Notes: generated by a model from the letters alone, not told the origin. 64,000 nucleotides of DNA from Acanthaster planci (GCF_001949145.1 NW_019091526.1:899538-963537), one strand, 5' to 3'; shown: positions 34,001-45,005, counted from the stretch's first letter. Made by a program: numbers and translations.

Positions 34001-37000
34001 CCATTGTACGGTGCACATGTACCAGTACATGTGACAGTACATGTACATGTACTAGAATGTCACTTTATGCTGTGAATGACTCTACATGTACATGTATGTT
34101 CACGTACACATGTATGATTATAGCATTTTATGTTGAGCAAAATGAGTCACACTTCCTCTACCCGGTAATGAGTGCTTTACAACAAATCACAAATGTCTAA
34201 CGTGTAGTTACTGCACATTATACACAGAGTTGAATATATTGTTAGACACTATTGTAACAATGGCTAGTTGTTGACACTATTGTAACACTGGCTAGTTGTT
34301 GACTCGATTGTAACACTGGCTAGTTGTTGACTATTGTAACACTGGCTAGTTGTTGACTCGATTGTAACACTGGCTAGTTGTTGACTATTGTAACACTGGC
34401 TAGTTGTTGGTGTATTCTGGCAAATAGCTTCCCTTAATAGAAAAGCAATATTTTCTCTGTCCAGTTTTACTATATACAATTTAAGTTTCTGGATTTTAGA
34501 AGTACAGTACATGTAACTTGTATTCTGGAGTTTTGTATTTCATAAATCAAAATCTGACAAGATGTGCAATACAATGCAGAATGTATGACTAGAAATAATA
34601 ACTTCAATACAATGTATGTACATGTACCCGTAGCATTGTAGTGTGCAATACATGTATGAGATATTCATGGACAAAGTGTAACTTAAATTGTGAAGTCCAG
34701 AATTTGTTATGGCAACAAGAATTAATATACATGTACATGTAACAGTACTGGTACATGTATTTTGTATCGTCAACTTCTCAGAAGAGCCAGCAAGTTGACT
34801 TGGAAGAAACTTAGGATATATTGTACTTACTCTGAGCAGTCCTGAGCAGTACATGAATGCCACTGTCTTCAAACAGTGTATTGTAAGTCATTGGAGAGTT
34901 TTGTGTCTCGGGCATTACAATACCTTGAAAAGTACTCAATGGCATTATTAGTGCATACACTATCCTGGACTCTGTGTTTGTACATGTATGGAATTTTGTA
35001 GTCGTCCTAAGATGCATTTGAGATTGCCAGCGCTTATTTTCATAGGGGTATGCGTGATTGTACATGTACACATGCATACGTACATGTTGTTAGTATAAAA
35101 ATTTAAGCACACTTTTGTAAAAGTTAATTTGCCATGTGGGTTTGATCAGTATCTTAGTACTTTAGAAATGGTAACATTGCATCTGCTGATAGATTCTAGT
35201 CTACATGTTGGCTGAGAACACAAACATTAACCTGATTTGTCTTTTCATGCAGATCTTATTCCAGCAGCACCAGTTCACGATCCAGGTCCAGATCAAGATC
35301 CCCTCTCAGGGGCAACCCCAAGTATCGGTCACATGACAAGAAGACTTCCAGAGGGCGCTCCCACTCCCGAACCCCACCCCGAAAGGACCGAGTGTTTGGC
35401 GGTGGCTACAAGGGTTCCTCCTCCAAACAGCGCGGGAGACGCTCACGCTCATATTCTCCGGGAAAGCGCCGCTACGGCAAGGCAAAGTCACGTTCTCGTT
35501 CACCGTCGTACCGAAAGGAGAGGTACCGGTCTCCCAAGAGATCGCCGCAGCGGGGTGGGCGGGAACCAGGCCACCAACAAAGTGAAGGTGGTTACCAAGA
35601 AGGTGGGGGCCAGTTACACCCAGACAGTCAGGCCAGAGATACAGAGGGGCCCCAGCTTCCTCCGGGCCATAATGTATTCAGGGAGGAATATGGAAGAGGA
35701 GTCCAGGGACAAGACCAGTTACCTCTGACCTCCCGAGATGTTGTCTATGAGAGGGGCAACAGCCAGTCAGAAGGCAGTCAATCTAAGTTTACCCCAACCC
35801 ACCCTTCCGAAAGGGCCTACTCCAAGGAGAGATACCGAGAGAACGACAAGACAAAATACGAAGCTGTGTCCCCAGATGATCTGCGCTTCACCCCCAAGTC
35901 TTCCCGACGCAGCGAATCACCCTACCGTGACGATCGCAAGATCTCCAAACCCAAACCAGAGTACTATAAAGTCCAAGAGAAGTACAGCCAGCCTGGCATA
36001 TCTGGCCAGGGGTATAAGGCGGCCTTGCCCACTGAGTCCCAGAATGTCAAGATGGCCCCTCCCCCAATCATCAGGCCAATATTTGACCCCTACTCAGTTA
36101 AGATCCCTCGCCGCAAGGACGAGGGCCTGAAGGAAATATTTGACAGGCCGGAGCTAAAGGCCCGTTTCACTTCGGAGCACTTGTCGTCGGAAGGAGCTCC
36201 TGAGACACGACCAGGTGCTGCAGTGGAGAAGAAAGAGCCAGTTGTGTATCGACAAGATGTTCACTTCACTGGTACCCTTCCAAGTGGCGTCCTTCCACCC
36301 CAGGCACAAGGTATCATCGAGAGGCGGGAGCCTCTGCTCTCTGGCTTTGAGCCCAGGCGGGACACCTACCCTGATCCAAACCTTCAGTATGCTCCTCGAG
36401 GTGGGCCGATGGGTCTCAGCAGCCAGTACCCAGCTCAGCAGACAACTTTCCAGGTGCAGCCCCAGGATCAGTTTGGCCCGCCAAAGGAGGTTCCTCCCCT
36501 GCAGGACTTCAACCGCCAGTCCATGTTTGTCCAGAGGGCCGGATCCCCCGTCATGGGCCTGCCCCAGAGCCCCGTCTCCTACCAGTACCCGCCGGATGAC
36601 TTGCCAGACATCAAAGGCCCGCATGACCTGAGGCATGATCTGGAGTCACGCCGGAAGCAGATTGAGCAACAGCAACAGGAGCTTCCGCCGGGTCGGATGA
36701 GGAGCCTATCAAGATCGCGGTCCAGATCACGGTCGCGCAGGATTAGTCCCTCGCCCAGGCAACGCTCGCGCTCTCGCTCTCGCTCTCACTCACCAGGTCA
36801 GCACTACAAGTCCTACCATCACAGGCGCTCGCACTCCCGCGAACGCTCGCAGGACCATCGATCCCGGGACCGCAGACCTGTCCGAGAGCGGCTTGGCAAC
36901 ATGTCCAAAGGATCTGGAGACAACTCCTTATCTGATGGTGAAGGAGATAGCAAGTCCTTCAGTTGGACCAGGAAGCGCACATTCTACCAGGTGAGTGGAA

Positions 37001-40000
37001 CATGTTTATGATACCAGTACATGTACGTTATGGCACTTATTGAAATATTTGAAAATTAATCTGCGTTTCTGGTAATGAAACCAAGGAGTCCTCAAAAGTG
37101 CCCTAGGCACTGTAGCCAGTATGTCTGACTCCCCTGATAAACCTCTCAGAATAAGAGCCCCTCATTTTTTTTAATGTCCAATATTCTGAAGAATAACTAT
37201 TACAGCTGAAACTTGGATGTCTATTACATGTACACGTACGTGTCAGATGTACGGTAATGTCCTGTTCATCGTTGTACTAGCCTCTCATACGTTTATCACA
37301 AGAGGACGGTGTTGTAGCGTCCATCACAAACCCGCACAAGCCCCTGCAGGTTCATTAAGAGTCCATTTCAAGTCATTCAGTCTTGAACCAAGTCACAGGC
37401 TGTTCAGGTGACCTGTGACAAGAACATTCCTTTGTCATTGTCCATCTTGTGACTGATGACTGGTTTTGTGACTGGACTCGGGAATGGATTCATTTACATG
37501 TACAGCCATGCTTAGGACAAAAGTGAACACCTGTATTATCAAGGAACATGAACATCATAAATACATGGGGTGAACATTGTAAAAGTCAACAGTGTAAAGT
37601 TGCTGTGACACAAAATTTGTGATGTTTGCAGTCATTTCAATGCATACCACATGAATATTCTTACTTTGAATCAATTTTTTTTCTTCAGCAACATGACCGC
37701 CGAGGAGACCGCTCCAGGTCCCCGGACAGCAGTGACTCGCGTGAGCGAGGCAGCTACAGAGGCACAGCCAACAGGTACCGTGGCTCAATGCGCGGCACCT
37801 ACCGTGGCGGCCGCGGTCGGGGTCGCGGCTACGTGGGCAAGAACTACATCCCCGGCTACAATCGCGGGATGAGGGGCAGATACATGCCCAGGGGTGGCCG
37901 AGGCTCGTTTAACGCCGGGAGGAGGAGCCCCACCTGGACACATGACCTGTTTGACAAGGAGAAAGAAGAGCCTCAGGATGCACAGGACAAGAAGGATAAG
38001 AAGAAGCAGAAGATTGACAAGGGAAAAGAGAAGAAGGTAAGAGTGACATTATTCGTTAGTAAGAATTCAAGGAGTTAGACCTCGTCTGAAACAGGCTTCC
38101 AGGAGGATGGCTAAGTCTATTGTCTGCTTGTCTACATGTATGCGTACTTCCAATAAAGACATAGTCTTTATGCGGACAACAGATCTGAATGCAGTTTAAG
38201 TTTACCATACTTGAGTACAATGTTGCTACTCCATTGAGCCTTTTTAGCAGTGTGTAGTGATGGCACGTCTTACTTGAAGTCCGGGGGGGTACCATACAAG
38301 ACTTACATGTACATGTATATTGAAAGCCACACGCACATGTACACATTCATGTACATTGGGGCACATGGCAAGTGCTTACAAGTTTTATCTTTAACCCTAA
38401 CAGTTCTGCATAAAATTTGGCTTACAGTACTCAGTGGGGCCTACTAGTACTACAATACCCTAGGGAAACATGTCCTTGCAGTTGAGACTTTGTTGGCAAA
38501 TTTTTTTTTAATTTTCAGGCTTTTTATGCTCGAATATATGGAGCCAACTCTACACGTGAGATTAATAGTAACATGTGGACAAGGTACATGTACTAAGCAG
38601 TAGTCTGAGCCTGAAGGACTTAGCACTACAAAGTACTACATGTACTTCTGGCTAGGTTACTTCCATTGTTCCTCGTACAGAGAACCATAAAGCCATGCGT
38701 TCATAGTGCCACAGCACTGTAATGTACATTGTCTTATCTATTGTATTTTATGGCTTCAGAGAACAATAAGGTCATGTCTTCTGTCAAGTGACAGCGCTGT
38801 ATACTACATTTTACTACTAAGTAGTACTTTGTAGTATTCAGGGCTGTTAGGGTTAAGATGTACATGTACAGTACATGTACTTTGCATTGAGAAGATGTTA
38901 TTTTAAATTACACGATTTTCCTTTACCCATTGACGGTACATGTATATATTTATAAACACTGTATGCTCAGTGCTTGTCCGAGAGCTTACGAAAAAATTCA
39001 CAAACTTACTCGGGTGGGACTCGAACCCACGACCTCCCAGCACTAAATGAAATAAACATCGGGCAAGGGCAAAACCCATAATTAAAAGTTTTATCTTGCT
39101 GTTAGTGCATTTCGTGAATTGTGCCAGACCAGTTTGAAATCAAATACAGTCGAACCTCATTAATAAGAGGTACATGTAACAAATTACCTTGTTATAACAG
39201 GAACCTTGTCTAATCAGGAATAAAACAATGAAAAAGAAAGGATTGGGACCAAATCATTTCCTTGTTATAAGCAGAATCTTGTATTAACAGTGTTCTTATT
39301 AACGAGGTTCGACTGTAAGTGGAAACCGGCAGGGTGTACCGGTACATGTACACGTATGTGTACTTCAGGTTGATAAATATCAACTCATGAGTTCAGGTAC
39401 CCTCAGATTATAATTTTCAGTTTCCTATTTACATACATGTCTATACACCTGTACAAAGTGTGTACTATATGGAGAATTTTTTTTTTCATCTTGACTTGCT
39501 TGTATAATTTTTAATACCGTTTACAGGAATACCATTAATTTAGGGAAGAAATTTTTGTGTGTGCTTGGCTGGTCTTAAATGTGCGTTTAAGACCAGCTAA
39601 GGAGAATGGACTAATGTACAGGCTTTATCGGCGTTCAGTCTTCTTAAGCGCACACATGTACGTGTACGTGACTTTGTGAGCCGCATGCATGCAGACACTT
39701 GACCTATCAGAATTGATTAACCACTTCCTGCCGGGGCGGTTATCAATGTTGATGATGTTGGGCCCGGTTATTTATCATTTTTTCCGTTTTCAAAATTCTT
39801 TAAAAATTCGTATCTTCATTTAATGGACACTTACAAGCACGTGAAGGACTGTCTGGTGGCCCCTCTCGCCTGACAGACAAAATCTATTGACGCCTGAGTA
39901 TTTCCGCCAGGCCTGCAGCCTTGTAAAAGAGCCCAGATTGTGCGGTGTTATATAACTTTCTTTTGTTCACGAACCTGGCTCATTGCACTGCTGACCTCTT

Positions 40001-41972
40001 TTCAATAGGGGCCAGATTAGCGTGCAGCGGTGCTGTGTGGCTCATCGCTGCTGTGGTGGAGCACTTTTGTCCCCGATGGCAATTCGCTTGCTCTAAATGC
40101 CCCAAACCGTGGTATACTGTTCCAAACCAAGGCTGGATTATCTCCACTTTTGAGAGTGAAAAATGTCGGTAATGCCCAGCAGCCTGGTCTTTTGTTCCGA
40201 GTACGGTCTTTTGTTACAAGGCCCTGTTCCCTTTGTCCAAGTTTGGAGACCCCGGCCACGCATATAAAGCATACGTGTCTGGATCCAGAATCCCTGGCAT
40301 ATCCAGGTGCCAGCGTGTTATTTATGCAGTGGGCATTATCACTTTTCAGCAGGTATTATCAAATGTTAATACACGGTCTTGTTGCACATTTTTGAATAGG
40401 GAGACTGTCTGAGGTACATGTATTTATGAATGTTAATTATTAAGTATTTAATACAGAAAGGCAATTCTGTTTGAGAATGTCTAGAACACACACTGTTTGT
40501 TGCAACTGTTTCAGCCGTCAAATAATTCACTTGCTTCTTATCACCACTTTTATGATACTCCTTTTGTTTGTAATCCTTGTCATCTCCAGGTGGTGAAACA
40601 GAAAGTCAAGCAAGTCAAGAAGGCCAAGAAAGTTAAGAAGAGCCCCAGCAGGTCGGAGACCGGCCAGGTGAGAATGAAGGGCCTGATGGTTCACCCCAAC
40701 CCCATGCGTAATATATCCAATATTAGTTTTGAGATTGGTTTTCAAGAAATAGGCTGCTATTCTGCATGCAGCAACATGACACTTCTGACATGTAAGAATT
40801 ATAGTTTGGTACCAAGGGAGGAGCTCGATGCACTTTTTTGTGGGCTTTTTAGGTGTTTTTTCCCTACATGTAATGGAAAGATCATTCATGGAGGGCATTG
40901 TCGCAAATTAAGGCAGGATGTGGGTGATGTGTGGGGAGTCGGGTTGGCAAGGTAGTTCTTTCCTCGCCTTCCACCTCTGTGGTCCCGGGTTCGATTCCCG
41001 GCCCGGTCCACATGTGGATTGGGTTTTCAGTCCCTACCTGACTCAGTGGGTTTTACCCAGCCTTATTCCTCAGGGGTTTTCCTCCCACCTCTAAAACTGT
41101 AACTGCTTCTTACTGTCTCCCCTTTACTGATGTTGGTGAATATGGGTCGTTTGGTGGCTGCGCGAGGCGCCCTTGTACCGGTATGCCATTGGCTCAACCA
41201 TGTTTAAATGTATTCATTGTTCTACGCTTAATGTCGTCATTGTACAGTGCATTTGAACATATATATATGTAATTTGCACTTTATAAATGAATGAATTATT
41301 AATTATTGAAATGGCTATTTTAATTTCCATGATTGCTTCAACTACATGTAAGCATGCTTCTCAAAAGGACATGCTGTGCTGGTGATGGGCTAGGTCACTT
41401 GTATCACTGAACAACGGTTTCTAATTTAATCATCAAATTGCATACCGGTTCATGTACGGGAAGATTTACATTTACCAGACACGTACATGTGCATCTACAT
41501 TGCCTACCAGGCTGCCATAATTGAGTAGGTTTCACAGTGAAACCCTGATAGTAAGATCACCGTTAGTAACTTAGTACAACATCCTGCTCATACGTTTTTC
41601 GGTGTTTGCATTCATTGCTTTCCATTCCTGTTAATTCAAGGACCATTATGTAATAAGGAAATATTGTGAGTCCCATGACGGGGTTCCATTGTACCGGTAC
41701 GGTATATGCTGGGTACAAAATTCTGTTTAGGCAGTATGGTGTTCATGTTTAAATATGCAGCTAAAATTAAGTATCAGAAAATTTGCTAAGTAACACTACC
41801 ATGCATCTTTGCACTGGCTCTTGCAAATTCACAGTGATTTTTTTTCTCCCTTTCTGTCATATTTACAGAATTTGAAGAATTACTATTACTGTGTTCATTT
41901 TCCATTTCCCTTTTTCTTTAGAAAAACAATGATGTTCCCCAGGCGCTAGAGCCAACAGAAACTGCATCTTAA
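28015..41972 (+). CDS. BCLAF1-like: BCLAF1/THRAP3-family RS/RG-rich nuclear protein, complete
   Basis: Five coding exons (28015-28061, 35253-36990, 37689-38036, 40590-40667, 41922-41972) join in phase to 754 codons including TAA. Order in the protein: N-terminal MPRYSRSRSPRHRRR and RS-rich region (1-110); a conserved IFDPYSVKIPRRKDEGLKEI block (about 291-320); FTGTLPSGVLPP; HDLRHDLESRRKQ (about 473-485), matching DLRHDI(D/E)RRRKE of the family; a second RS block (about 500-550); an RGG-rich exon with SPTWTHDLFDKEKEE (about 675-690), matching KWTHDKY; and a lysine-rich tail. Vertebrate BCLAF1 and THRAP3 sit in nuclear speckles and act in mRNA processing, export and DNA-damage transcription. 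The combination of DLRHD and WTHD motifs separates it from generic SR proteins. Which of BCLAF1, THRAP3 or BCLAF3 is closest cannot be decided here. It may be the single pre-duplication ortholog. Confidence 0.85.
28283..28461. mobile_element. Small MITE with long inverted ends
   Basis: AAGGTTCAATTTTAC at 28283-28297 is inverted exactly at 28447-28461. Just inside, ATCCATCATAACTTT is mirrored imperfectly by AAGTTATGATGACAT. Total length is 179 bases, with no coding capacity. The superfamily is undetermined. Confidence 0.6.
31650..32410. repeat. 21-bp minisatellite (NMPPSIG-like heptads) interrupted by a gap
   Basis: Degenerate units such as AACATGCCACCCAACATTGG recur every 20-22 bases on both sides of a 498-N gap (31776-32273). 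On the plus strand one frame reads heptads such as NMPSSSG, PPNIGTM and PPSYGNM. The array lies in an intron of the BCLAF1/THRAP3-like gene and has no bordering start codon or splice-site evidence of its own. Confidence 0.8.
31776..32273. other. Assembly gap (498 N)
   Basis: Run of Ns inside the 21-bp minisatellite. It probably marks unresolved repeat units. Confidence 0.95.
32690..33060. repeat. Diverged continuation of the 21-bp minisatellite
   Basis: Units of about 20-22 bases, such as GCCCAGCAAAAGGGA, GCCAAGCTTTGGAAGCAGAGT and CCCAGCAGTGGAAGCAAAATG, continue after a 270-base spacer. They are more degenerate than the first block. One plus frame is open through it (heptad-like SGSKMPSFGSRVPSKRNSVP). 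The other frames are also mostly open, as expected for a stop-free repeat unit. Confidence 0.65.
33767..33940. mobile_element. MITE with 35-bp inverted ends and internal duplication
   Basis: The left end (TTATTACTAATACCGCATGG, then GTGATTTTGCACAATGGTAG) is mirrored by the right end (TACCATTGTGCAAAATCAC, then CCATGTGGTATTAGCAATAA). The interior holds two direct copies of GGTAGAAAGGCATTGTGGGA. It would fold into a near-complete hairpin. It has no coding capacity. Confidence 0.65.
34242..34410. repeat. 26-28-bp minisatellite, six units
   Basis: Units share ATTGTAACACTGGCTAGTTG. Spacers alternate between a 28-bp form (GACTCG...) and a 26-bp form (GACT...). The first unit is diverged. It lies in intron 1 of the BCLAF1/THRAP3-like gene. 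Confidence 0.9.
35253..36990 (+). CDS. BCLAF1/THRAP3-like coding exon 2 (large)
   Basis: 1738 bases, open throughout. It contains the RS-rich N-terminal region, the central conserved IFDPYSVKIPRRKDEGLKEI block, HDLRHDLESRRKQ and a second RS cluster (SRSRSRSRSRRISPSPRQRS). The donor is gtgagt and it ends in phase 0 with SWTRKRTFYQ. GC content is far above the flanking introns. Confidence 0.9.
36991..37688 (+). other. Intron 2 of the BCLAF1/THRAP3-like gene
   Basis: Runs from the gtgagt donor to the ttttttttcttcag acceptor. Nothing else was recognised. Confidence 0.7.
37689..38036 (+). CDS. BCLAF1/THRAP3-like coding exon 3 (RGG and WTHD)
   Basis: 116 codons, phase 0 on both ends. An arginine/glycine stretch (YRGGRGRGRGYVGKNY, then MRGRYMPRGGRG) is followed by SPTWTHDLFDKEKEEPQDA and a Lys/Asp-rich run. 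The RG-then-WTHD order is the same as in the C-termini of BCLAF1 and THRAP3. The donor is gtaaga. Confidence 0.88.
38957..39042 (-). mobile_element. tRNA-derived SINE fragment (family 1)
   Basis: Matches the complement of the fuller copy at 52439-52586 (CACTGTATGCTCAGTGCTTG, then TACTCGGGTGGGACTCGAAC, then CCACGACCTCC). On the minus strand, GGGTTCGAGTCCCACCC is a tRNA T-arm with box B. It is truncated before the box A part. Confidence 0.7.
39147..39315. mobile_element. pogo/Tc1-like MITE (TA target site)
   Basis: CAGTCGAACCTCATTAATAA at the left is inverted as TTCTTATTAACGAGGTTCGACTG at the right (39293-39315). TA flanks both sides (39145-39146 and 39316-39317). The length is 169 bases. CAGT ends plus a TA duplication are typical of the Tc1/mariner/pogo group. 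Confidence 0.75.
39721..40300. mobile_element. piggyBac-like MITE, copy B (3' end decayed)
   Basis: TTAA at 39717-39720 precedes CCACTTCCTGCCGGGG. The interior matches copies A and C. The right end decays after AGAATCCCTGGCA, and the second TTAA is lost. It supplies the bases that are replaced by a single N in copy A. Confidence 0.7.
40590..40667 (+). CDS. BCLAF1/THRAP3-like coding exon 4
   Basis: 26 codons, phase 0 on both sides: VVKQKVKQVKKAKKVKKSPS then RSETGQ. The acceptor is catctccag and the donor is gtgaga. This is the lysine-rich tail. Confidence 0.8.
40668..41921 (+). other. Intron 4 of the BCLAF1/THRAP3-like gene
   Basis: Runs from the gtgaga donor to the ccctttttctttag acceptor. 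It contains a tRNA-derived SINE (40936-41290). Otherwise only palindromic motifs were seen. Confidence 0.65.
40936..41290 (+). mobile_element. tRNA-derived SINE (family 2)
   Basis: The 5' part is tRNA-like: TTGGCAAGGTAGTTC resembles a decayed box A, and GGTTCGATTCC at 40988-40998 is a box B between CCCGG/CCGGG T-stem arms. A non-tRNA body follows (GGGGTTTTCCTCCCACCTCT). It ends in an AT-rich tail (TTTGCACTTTATAAATGAAT, GAATTATTAATTATTGA). It is not a functional tRNA, because no acceptor stem or anticodon arm folds. Confidence 0.6.
41922..41972 (+). CDS. BCLAF1/THRAP3-like terminal coding exon
   Basis: KNNDVPQALEPTETAS then TAA, phase 0 start after a strong acceptor. This short last exon closes the frame. 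Support comes from phase and splice-site strength rather than similarity. Confidence 0.7.
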   Translation, partial: KNNDVPQALEPTETAS

Positions 41973-43019
41973 GCTGTAAGACAATATGGGGTGCCAGACC
42001 ATGTACAGACGTTCACGCACAGTAGCCAGGAACATGGCAACTGGTTCGTTTCAAATTGCTGTTTACCCATTGGAGATGAAGTACAAATGCTCCACTCAGA
42101 TGTTCTGAACTGAAAAGAAAAATGCAAGACTGCTTGCAAGATGGTGATCTGATGACTCCAACTGAATGGGAATCTTGATGGTGTACCAGTTGGAACCGAT
42201 GGAGGTACCAGCCTACCATTGTACATACATGTAGCTCTTCCATTCCTGCCTTGTCTGAAAAAGTACACATGTACAATGTGTTGCAGCACTTGTAGGAATG
42301 ACCAAAAGAAGTTGAGGTATTTTAGATTTTTTAAGTAAATGGTAGATACGTTAATTTGTTGTTGCTCCATTAGTAGATTTGTTTAATGCACATGTACATG
42401 TACCAAGGCATCATCAACAGTTAACACATTGCGCGCAGAGTATTTGTGTGTGGGAATACTCGACCTTTGCATTTAACTTTTTGACCAAAGATTCTGTGCA
42501 TGATTTACATTGTTGGCTGTGGTAGCTGGCACGGGGTCACCTTATGGTCACTGTACAGACAGTGGACAGTGGAAAGGAACTGTCTTGAGGCCTTGTGGGT
42601 GGTTAATCACTAGAGCCAATGAAGAACATGCACAATAGTCAATACTGTATGGTGACTGCTTTCACAAAGTACACCACAATACGGTTACATGTACATTGGA
42701 ATGCCTTTGTGATAGCCAAGACATTCTTACATATGCATAAGCTGTGTGTGACTTTGTGATAACTGTGGCAATGTCATGATTACCCGAGCACACAAGCTTA
42801 CATGAATTCAAACTCACAAATAATAAAATTGGTCGCATCTTTGTGAGTGATGAATATACCGGTACATGTTCATGTGAGAATGGTGCTGTAGTTGTCGTCA
42901 GTAATATTGTACAGTTGACTAGCTGAAAGGGACGCGCATATCCACACTGTATGCTGATGGTGCAAAGTCCCAAATGGATACACATGTCATTTTGGTATAA
43001 AGCTGAGGTGACTCGAGAA

Positions 43020-43115
43020 GACTTTGGTAAATCAGGTGTCATTTTTCTCATTTAACCAAGTTAAAATGAGGTAAAAGCCAGCTGTTTGCAAATGGGGAAT
43101 TGCACAGAACTTCTT
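43020..43115. repeat. Dispersed repeat copy 1
   Basis: Shares CAGGTGTCATTTTTCTCA, GTAAAAGCCAG.TGTT and AATTGCACAG.ACTT with the segment at 44910-45005, in the same orientation. The flanks differ. The element type is unknown. Confidence 0.6.
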
Positions 43116-43284
43116 GCACTTGAGAAAATAACTACCTTAGTGTAGTCTCATAAATGTTTGGACAGCATAAAATTCGAGCCCTCTTAATTCCTTGAGCCTA
43201 GTTTTTTTCTCTTTAGCTTGATTCAAAGCAGCACCGTGCCAAGTAGGCCTAGAGTTGTCATTCTAATTTCCTGCTTTTGTTGTG

Positions 43285-43290
43285 AATAAA
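43285..43290 (+). terminator. Candidate poly(A) signal for the BCLAF1/THRAP3-like gene
   Basis: AATAAA about 1.3 kb after the stop codon, followed by TG/T-rich sequence (TTTAATATGTTG). It is the first clear hexamer on this strand after the stop that I noticed. Confidence 0.35.
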
Positions 43291-43807
43291 ATGTCTATCG
43301 TACAGAGTTTAATATGTTGCCTAAGAAAGTTTTCTTTACTGTAAGTGCTTTAATTTTCTTTAGATTGATAGCTTTCTAAAACGTCTGGAAAAGGTTTCTT
43401 AAATCCATGCAACCTGTCCCACAGTCATTGGAAAAACCCCAACCTAAGGCTATCTCAGTTGTAGTGAGAGAGCATTGTAATTGAGGGTTGGTATTTGTGA
43501 GAGTTTGGATTGTTGTGTGTGTATGTTTTCAAGCCAACCACCCATCTGGGCAAACTCAGTGATTGTGTAGTGTAGGTCTAGGCTATGCTACTGATGGGCT
43601 GAACTAAAAAAATTTGATTATTTAAAGTTCGGCATAGCACGGCGCTTAGTGCTTCAGCTTGGCAAATTGAATTTGAGCTCGACAGGGTATGCTGCGCTAT
43701 CATCATTCAAATGGCACGACACTGCTCTATTTAAGTTAAGTGTTCAGCGTAATTGCTGAGCTATTGCCACACTCATTTTTATTAAGTTCAGCTGGGCAGT
43801 AGCATGG

Positions 43808-43905
43808 CGTCAAGTCTTGCCCCAAGAAGTCTGCTCTACTAAGCAGGAATTGTGGGTTTAAATCCCACCTGAGCAAGCTTGTGATTTTTTTCACATTTCT
43901 CAGAC
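43808..43905 (+). mobile_element. tRNA-derived SINE fragment (family 1, decayed)
   Basis: ACTAAGCAGGAATTGTGGGT and TTAAATCCCACCTGAGCAAG, then CTTGTGATTTTTTTC, align with the reverse complement of the 52439-52586 copy (ACTAGTAAGCAGGAGGTCGT, then GGGTTCGAGTCCCACCCGAG). Confidence 0.55.
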
Positions 43906-44909
43906 TACACTGAAAACACAGTGTAATTAAGTCCATCTGAAAGGGCAAAACCTACATTGTTTACAAACAAAAAGTTCATAAGTTGGGACACTTTTTGTTT
44001 CATACTCCATCTTACATTTCCCAGGGCACAAGTTGGGGGGGTGTCTATCCAAAACACAGAATAATGTAAATGTCAAACTGAGTGTAGAAAAGTGAATTTT
44101 ATTTGTTTGTTCACAGGATTTTCAAAGTACAGTACATCACTGTCATTTAACATTGTATTTCTGCATGCATGAGAGGCACGACAGTTACTCTGCATCTACA
44201 AGCTCACAGTTCAACAATAACACCTGAACACTGCTGTGCATTGGTGCAGTCTTGCAGTTTGAAAGCGATCAACATGTAATTAATCCAGTGCTGCAGGCTT
44301 AAAAAAGACATTTTATGTTTTAGCTAAGACAGATAATCCTTGGAGGTGGGACTCTTTGAGGCACCCCAAAGAGTCATGCCACCAGAAAGGTATGAGGGCT
44401 TCACAACACTTGCAGACCGAAGACCAGATTTTCTGAAAACTGTGGAATGTCTGAAAATTAAGAGATCCCAAAGAAATAGTATACAATTAATGAAAAGAAA
44501 TGAATGATTTCTGTGACTGAATGCAGACTTTCAATATGATGCCCATGCCAAAATGCCTGGTCGCCTACAACTCGTGCATAAATTCTAGAAGACTAGAGTG
44601 TCAACTGACTGTTTTGCGAAAATTCAAGAAATTCTAAGGCTCACTCTGCAGAACTACATGTAATTCCAACATTACTTGCATAAATGCTGAATTTAAGCTT
44701 CAAGTTTATTCAAGAAATTTCCCCAAATGTGGTTTTGCTATTTTTTTGCTTTTGGGTTGTTTCATAGCCACACCCAGAAGTTTAAATGTTGCTTTAAAAT
44801 AGCATTGAATTTGTGATGCTTTCAGAATTATCAGTTTTCACATGTCTGTGACATGCATGTCATATGCAATCAATCTTTCTTGCCCTTTTTGTGTCAACTC
44901 CAGAAGACT

Positions 44910-45005
44910 ATTTGGCAGGTCAGGTGGCATTTTTCTCACGTTAAAAGTTAAAACTAAAGTAAAAGCCAGGTGTTCAAATGGGAATTGCACAGCACTTGTT
45001 AAGTG
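44910..45005. repeat. Dispersed repeat copy 2
   Basis: Second copy of the 43020-43115 segment, with substitutions and small indels. Confidence 0.6.

Larger units (their letters stand above)
28062..35252 (+). other. Intron 1 of the BCLAF1/THRAP3-like gene (7.2 kb)
   Basis: Runs from the gtaaga donor to the tcttttcatgcag acceptor. It contains two MITEs (28283-28461, 33767-33940), a 21-bp minisatellite with a gap (31650-33060), a 26-28-bp minisatellite (34242-34410) and many TACATGTA palindromes. No further exon is required by the phases. Confidence 0.65.
38037..40589 (+). other. Intron 3 of the BCLAF1/THRAP3-like gene, rich in insertions
   Basis: It holds a tRNA-like SINE fragment (38957-39042), a pogo-like MITE (39147-39315) and piggyBac-like MITE copy B (39721-40300), plus TACATGTA motifs. 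No exon was recognised. Confidence 0.6.

Noticed and set aside
34242-34410. CRISPR-like regular repeats
   Set aside because: Units are contiguous tandem copies without unique spacers, in a eukaryotic intron. It is a minisatellite.
40936-41012. Possible tRNA gene with GGTTCGATTCC box B
   Set aside because: No acceptor stem or anticodon arm pairs, box A is decayed, and a SINE-like body and tail follow.
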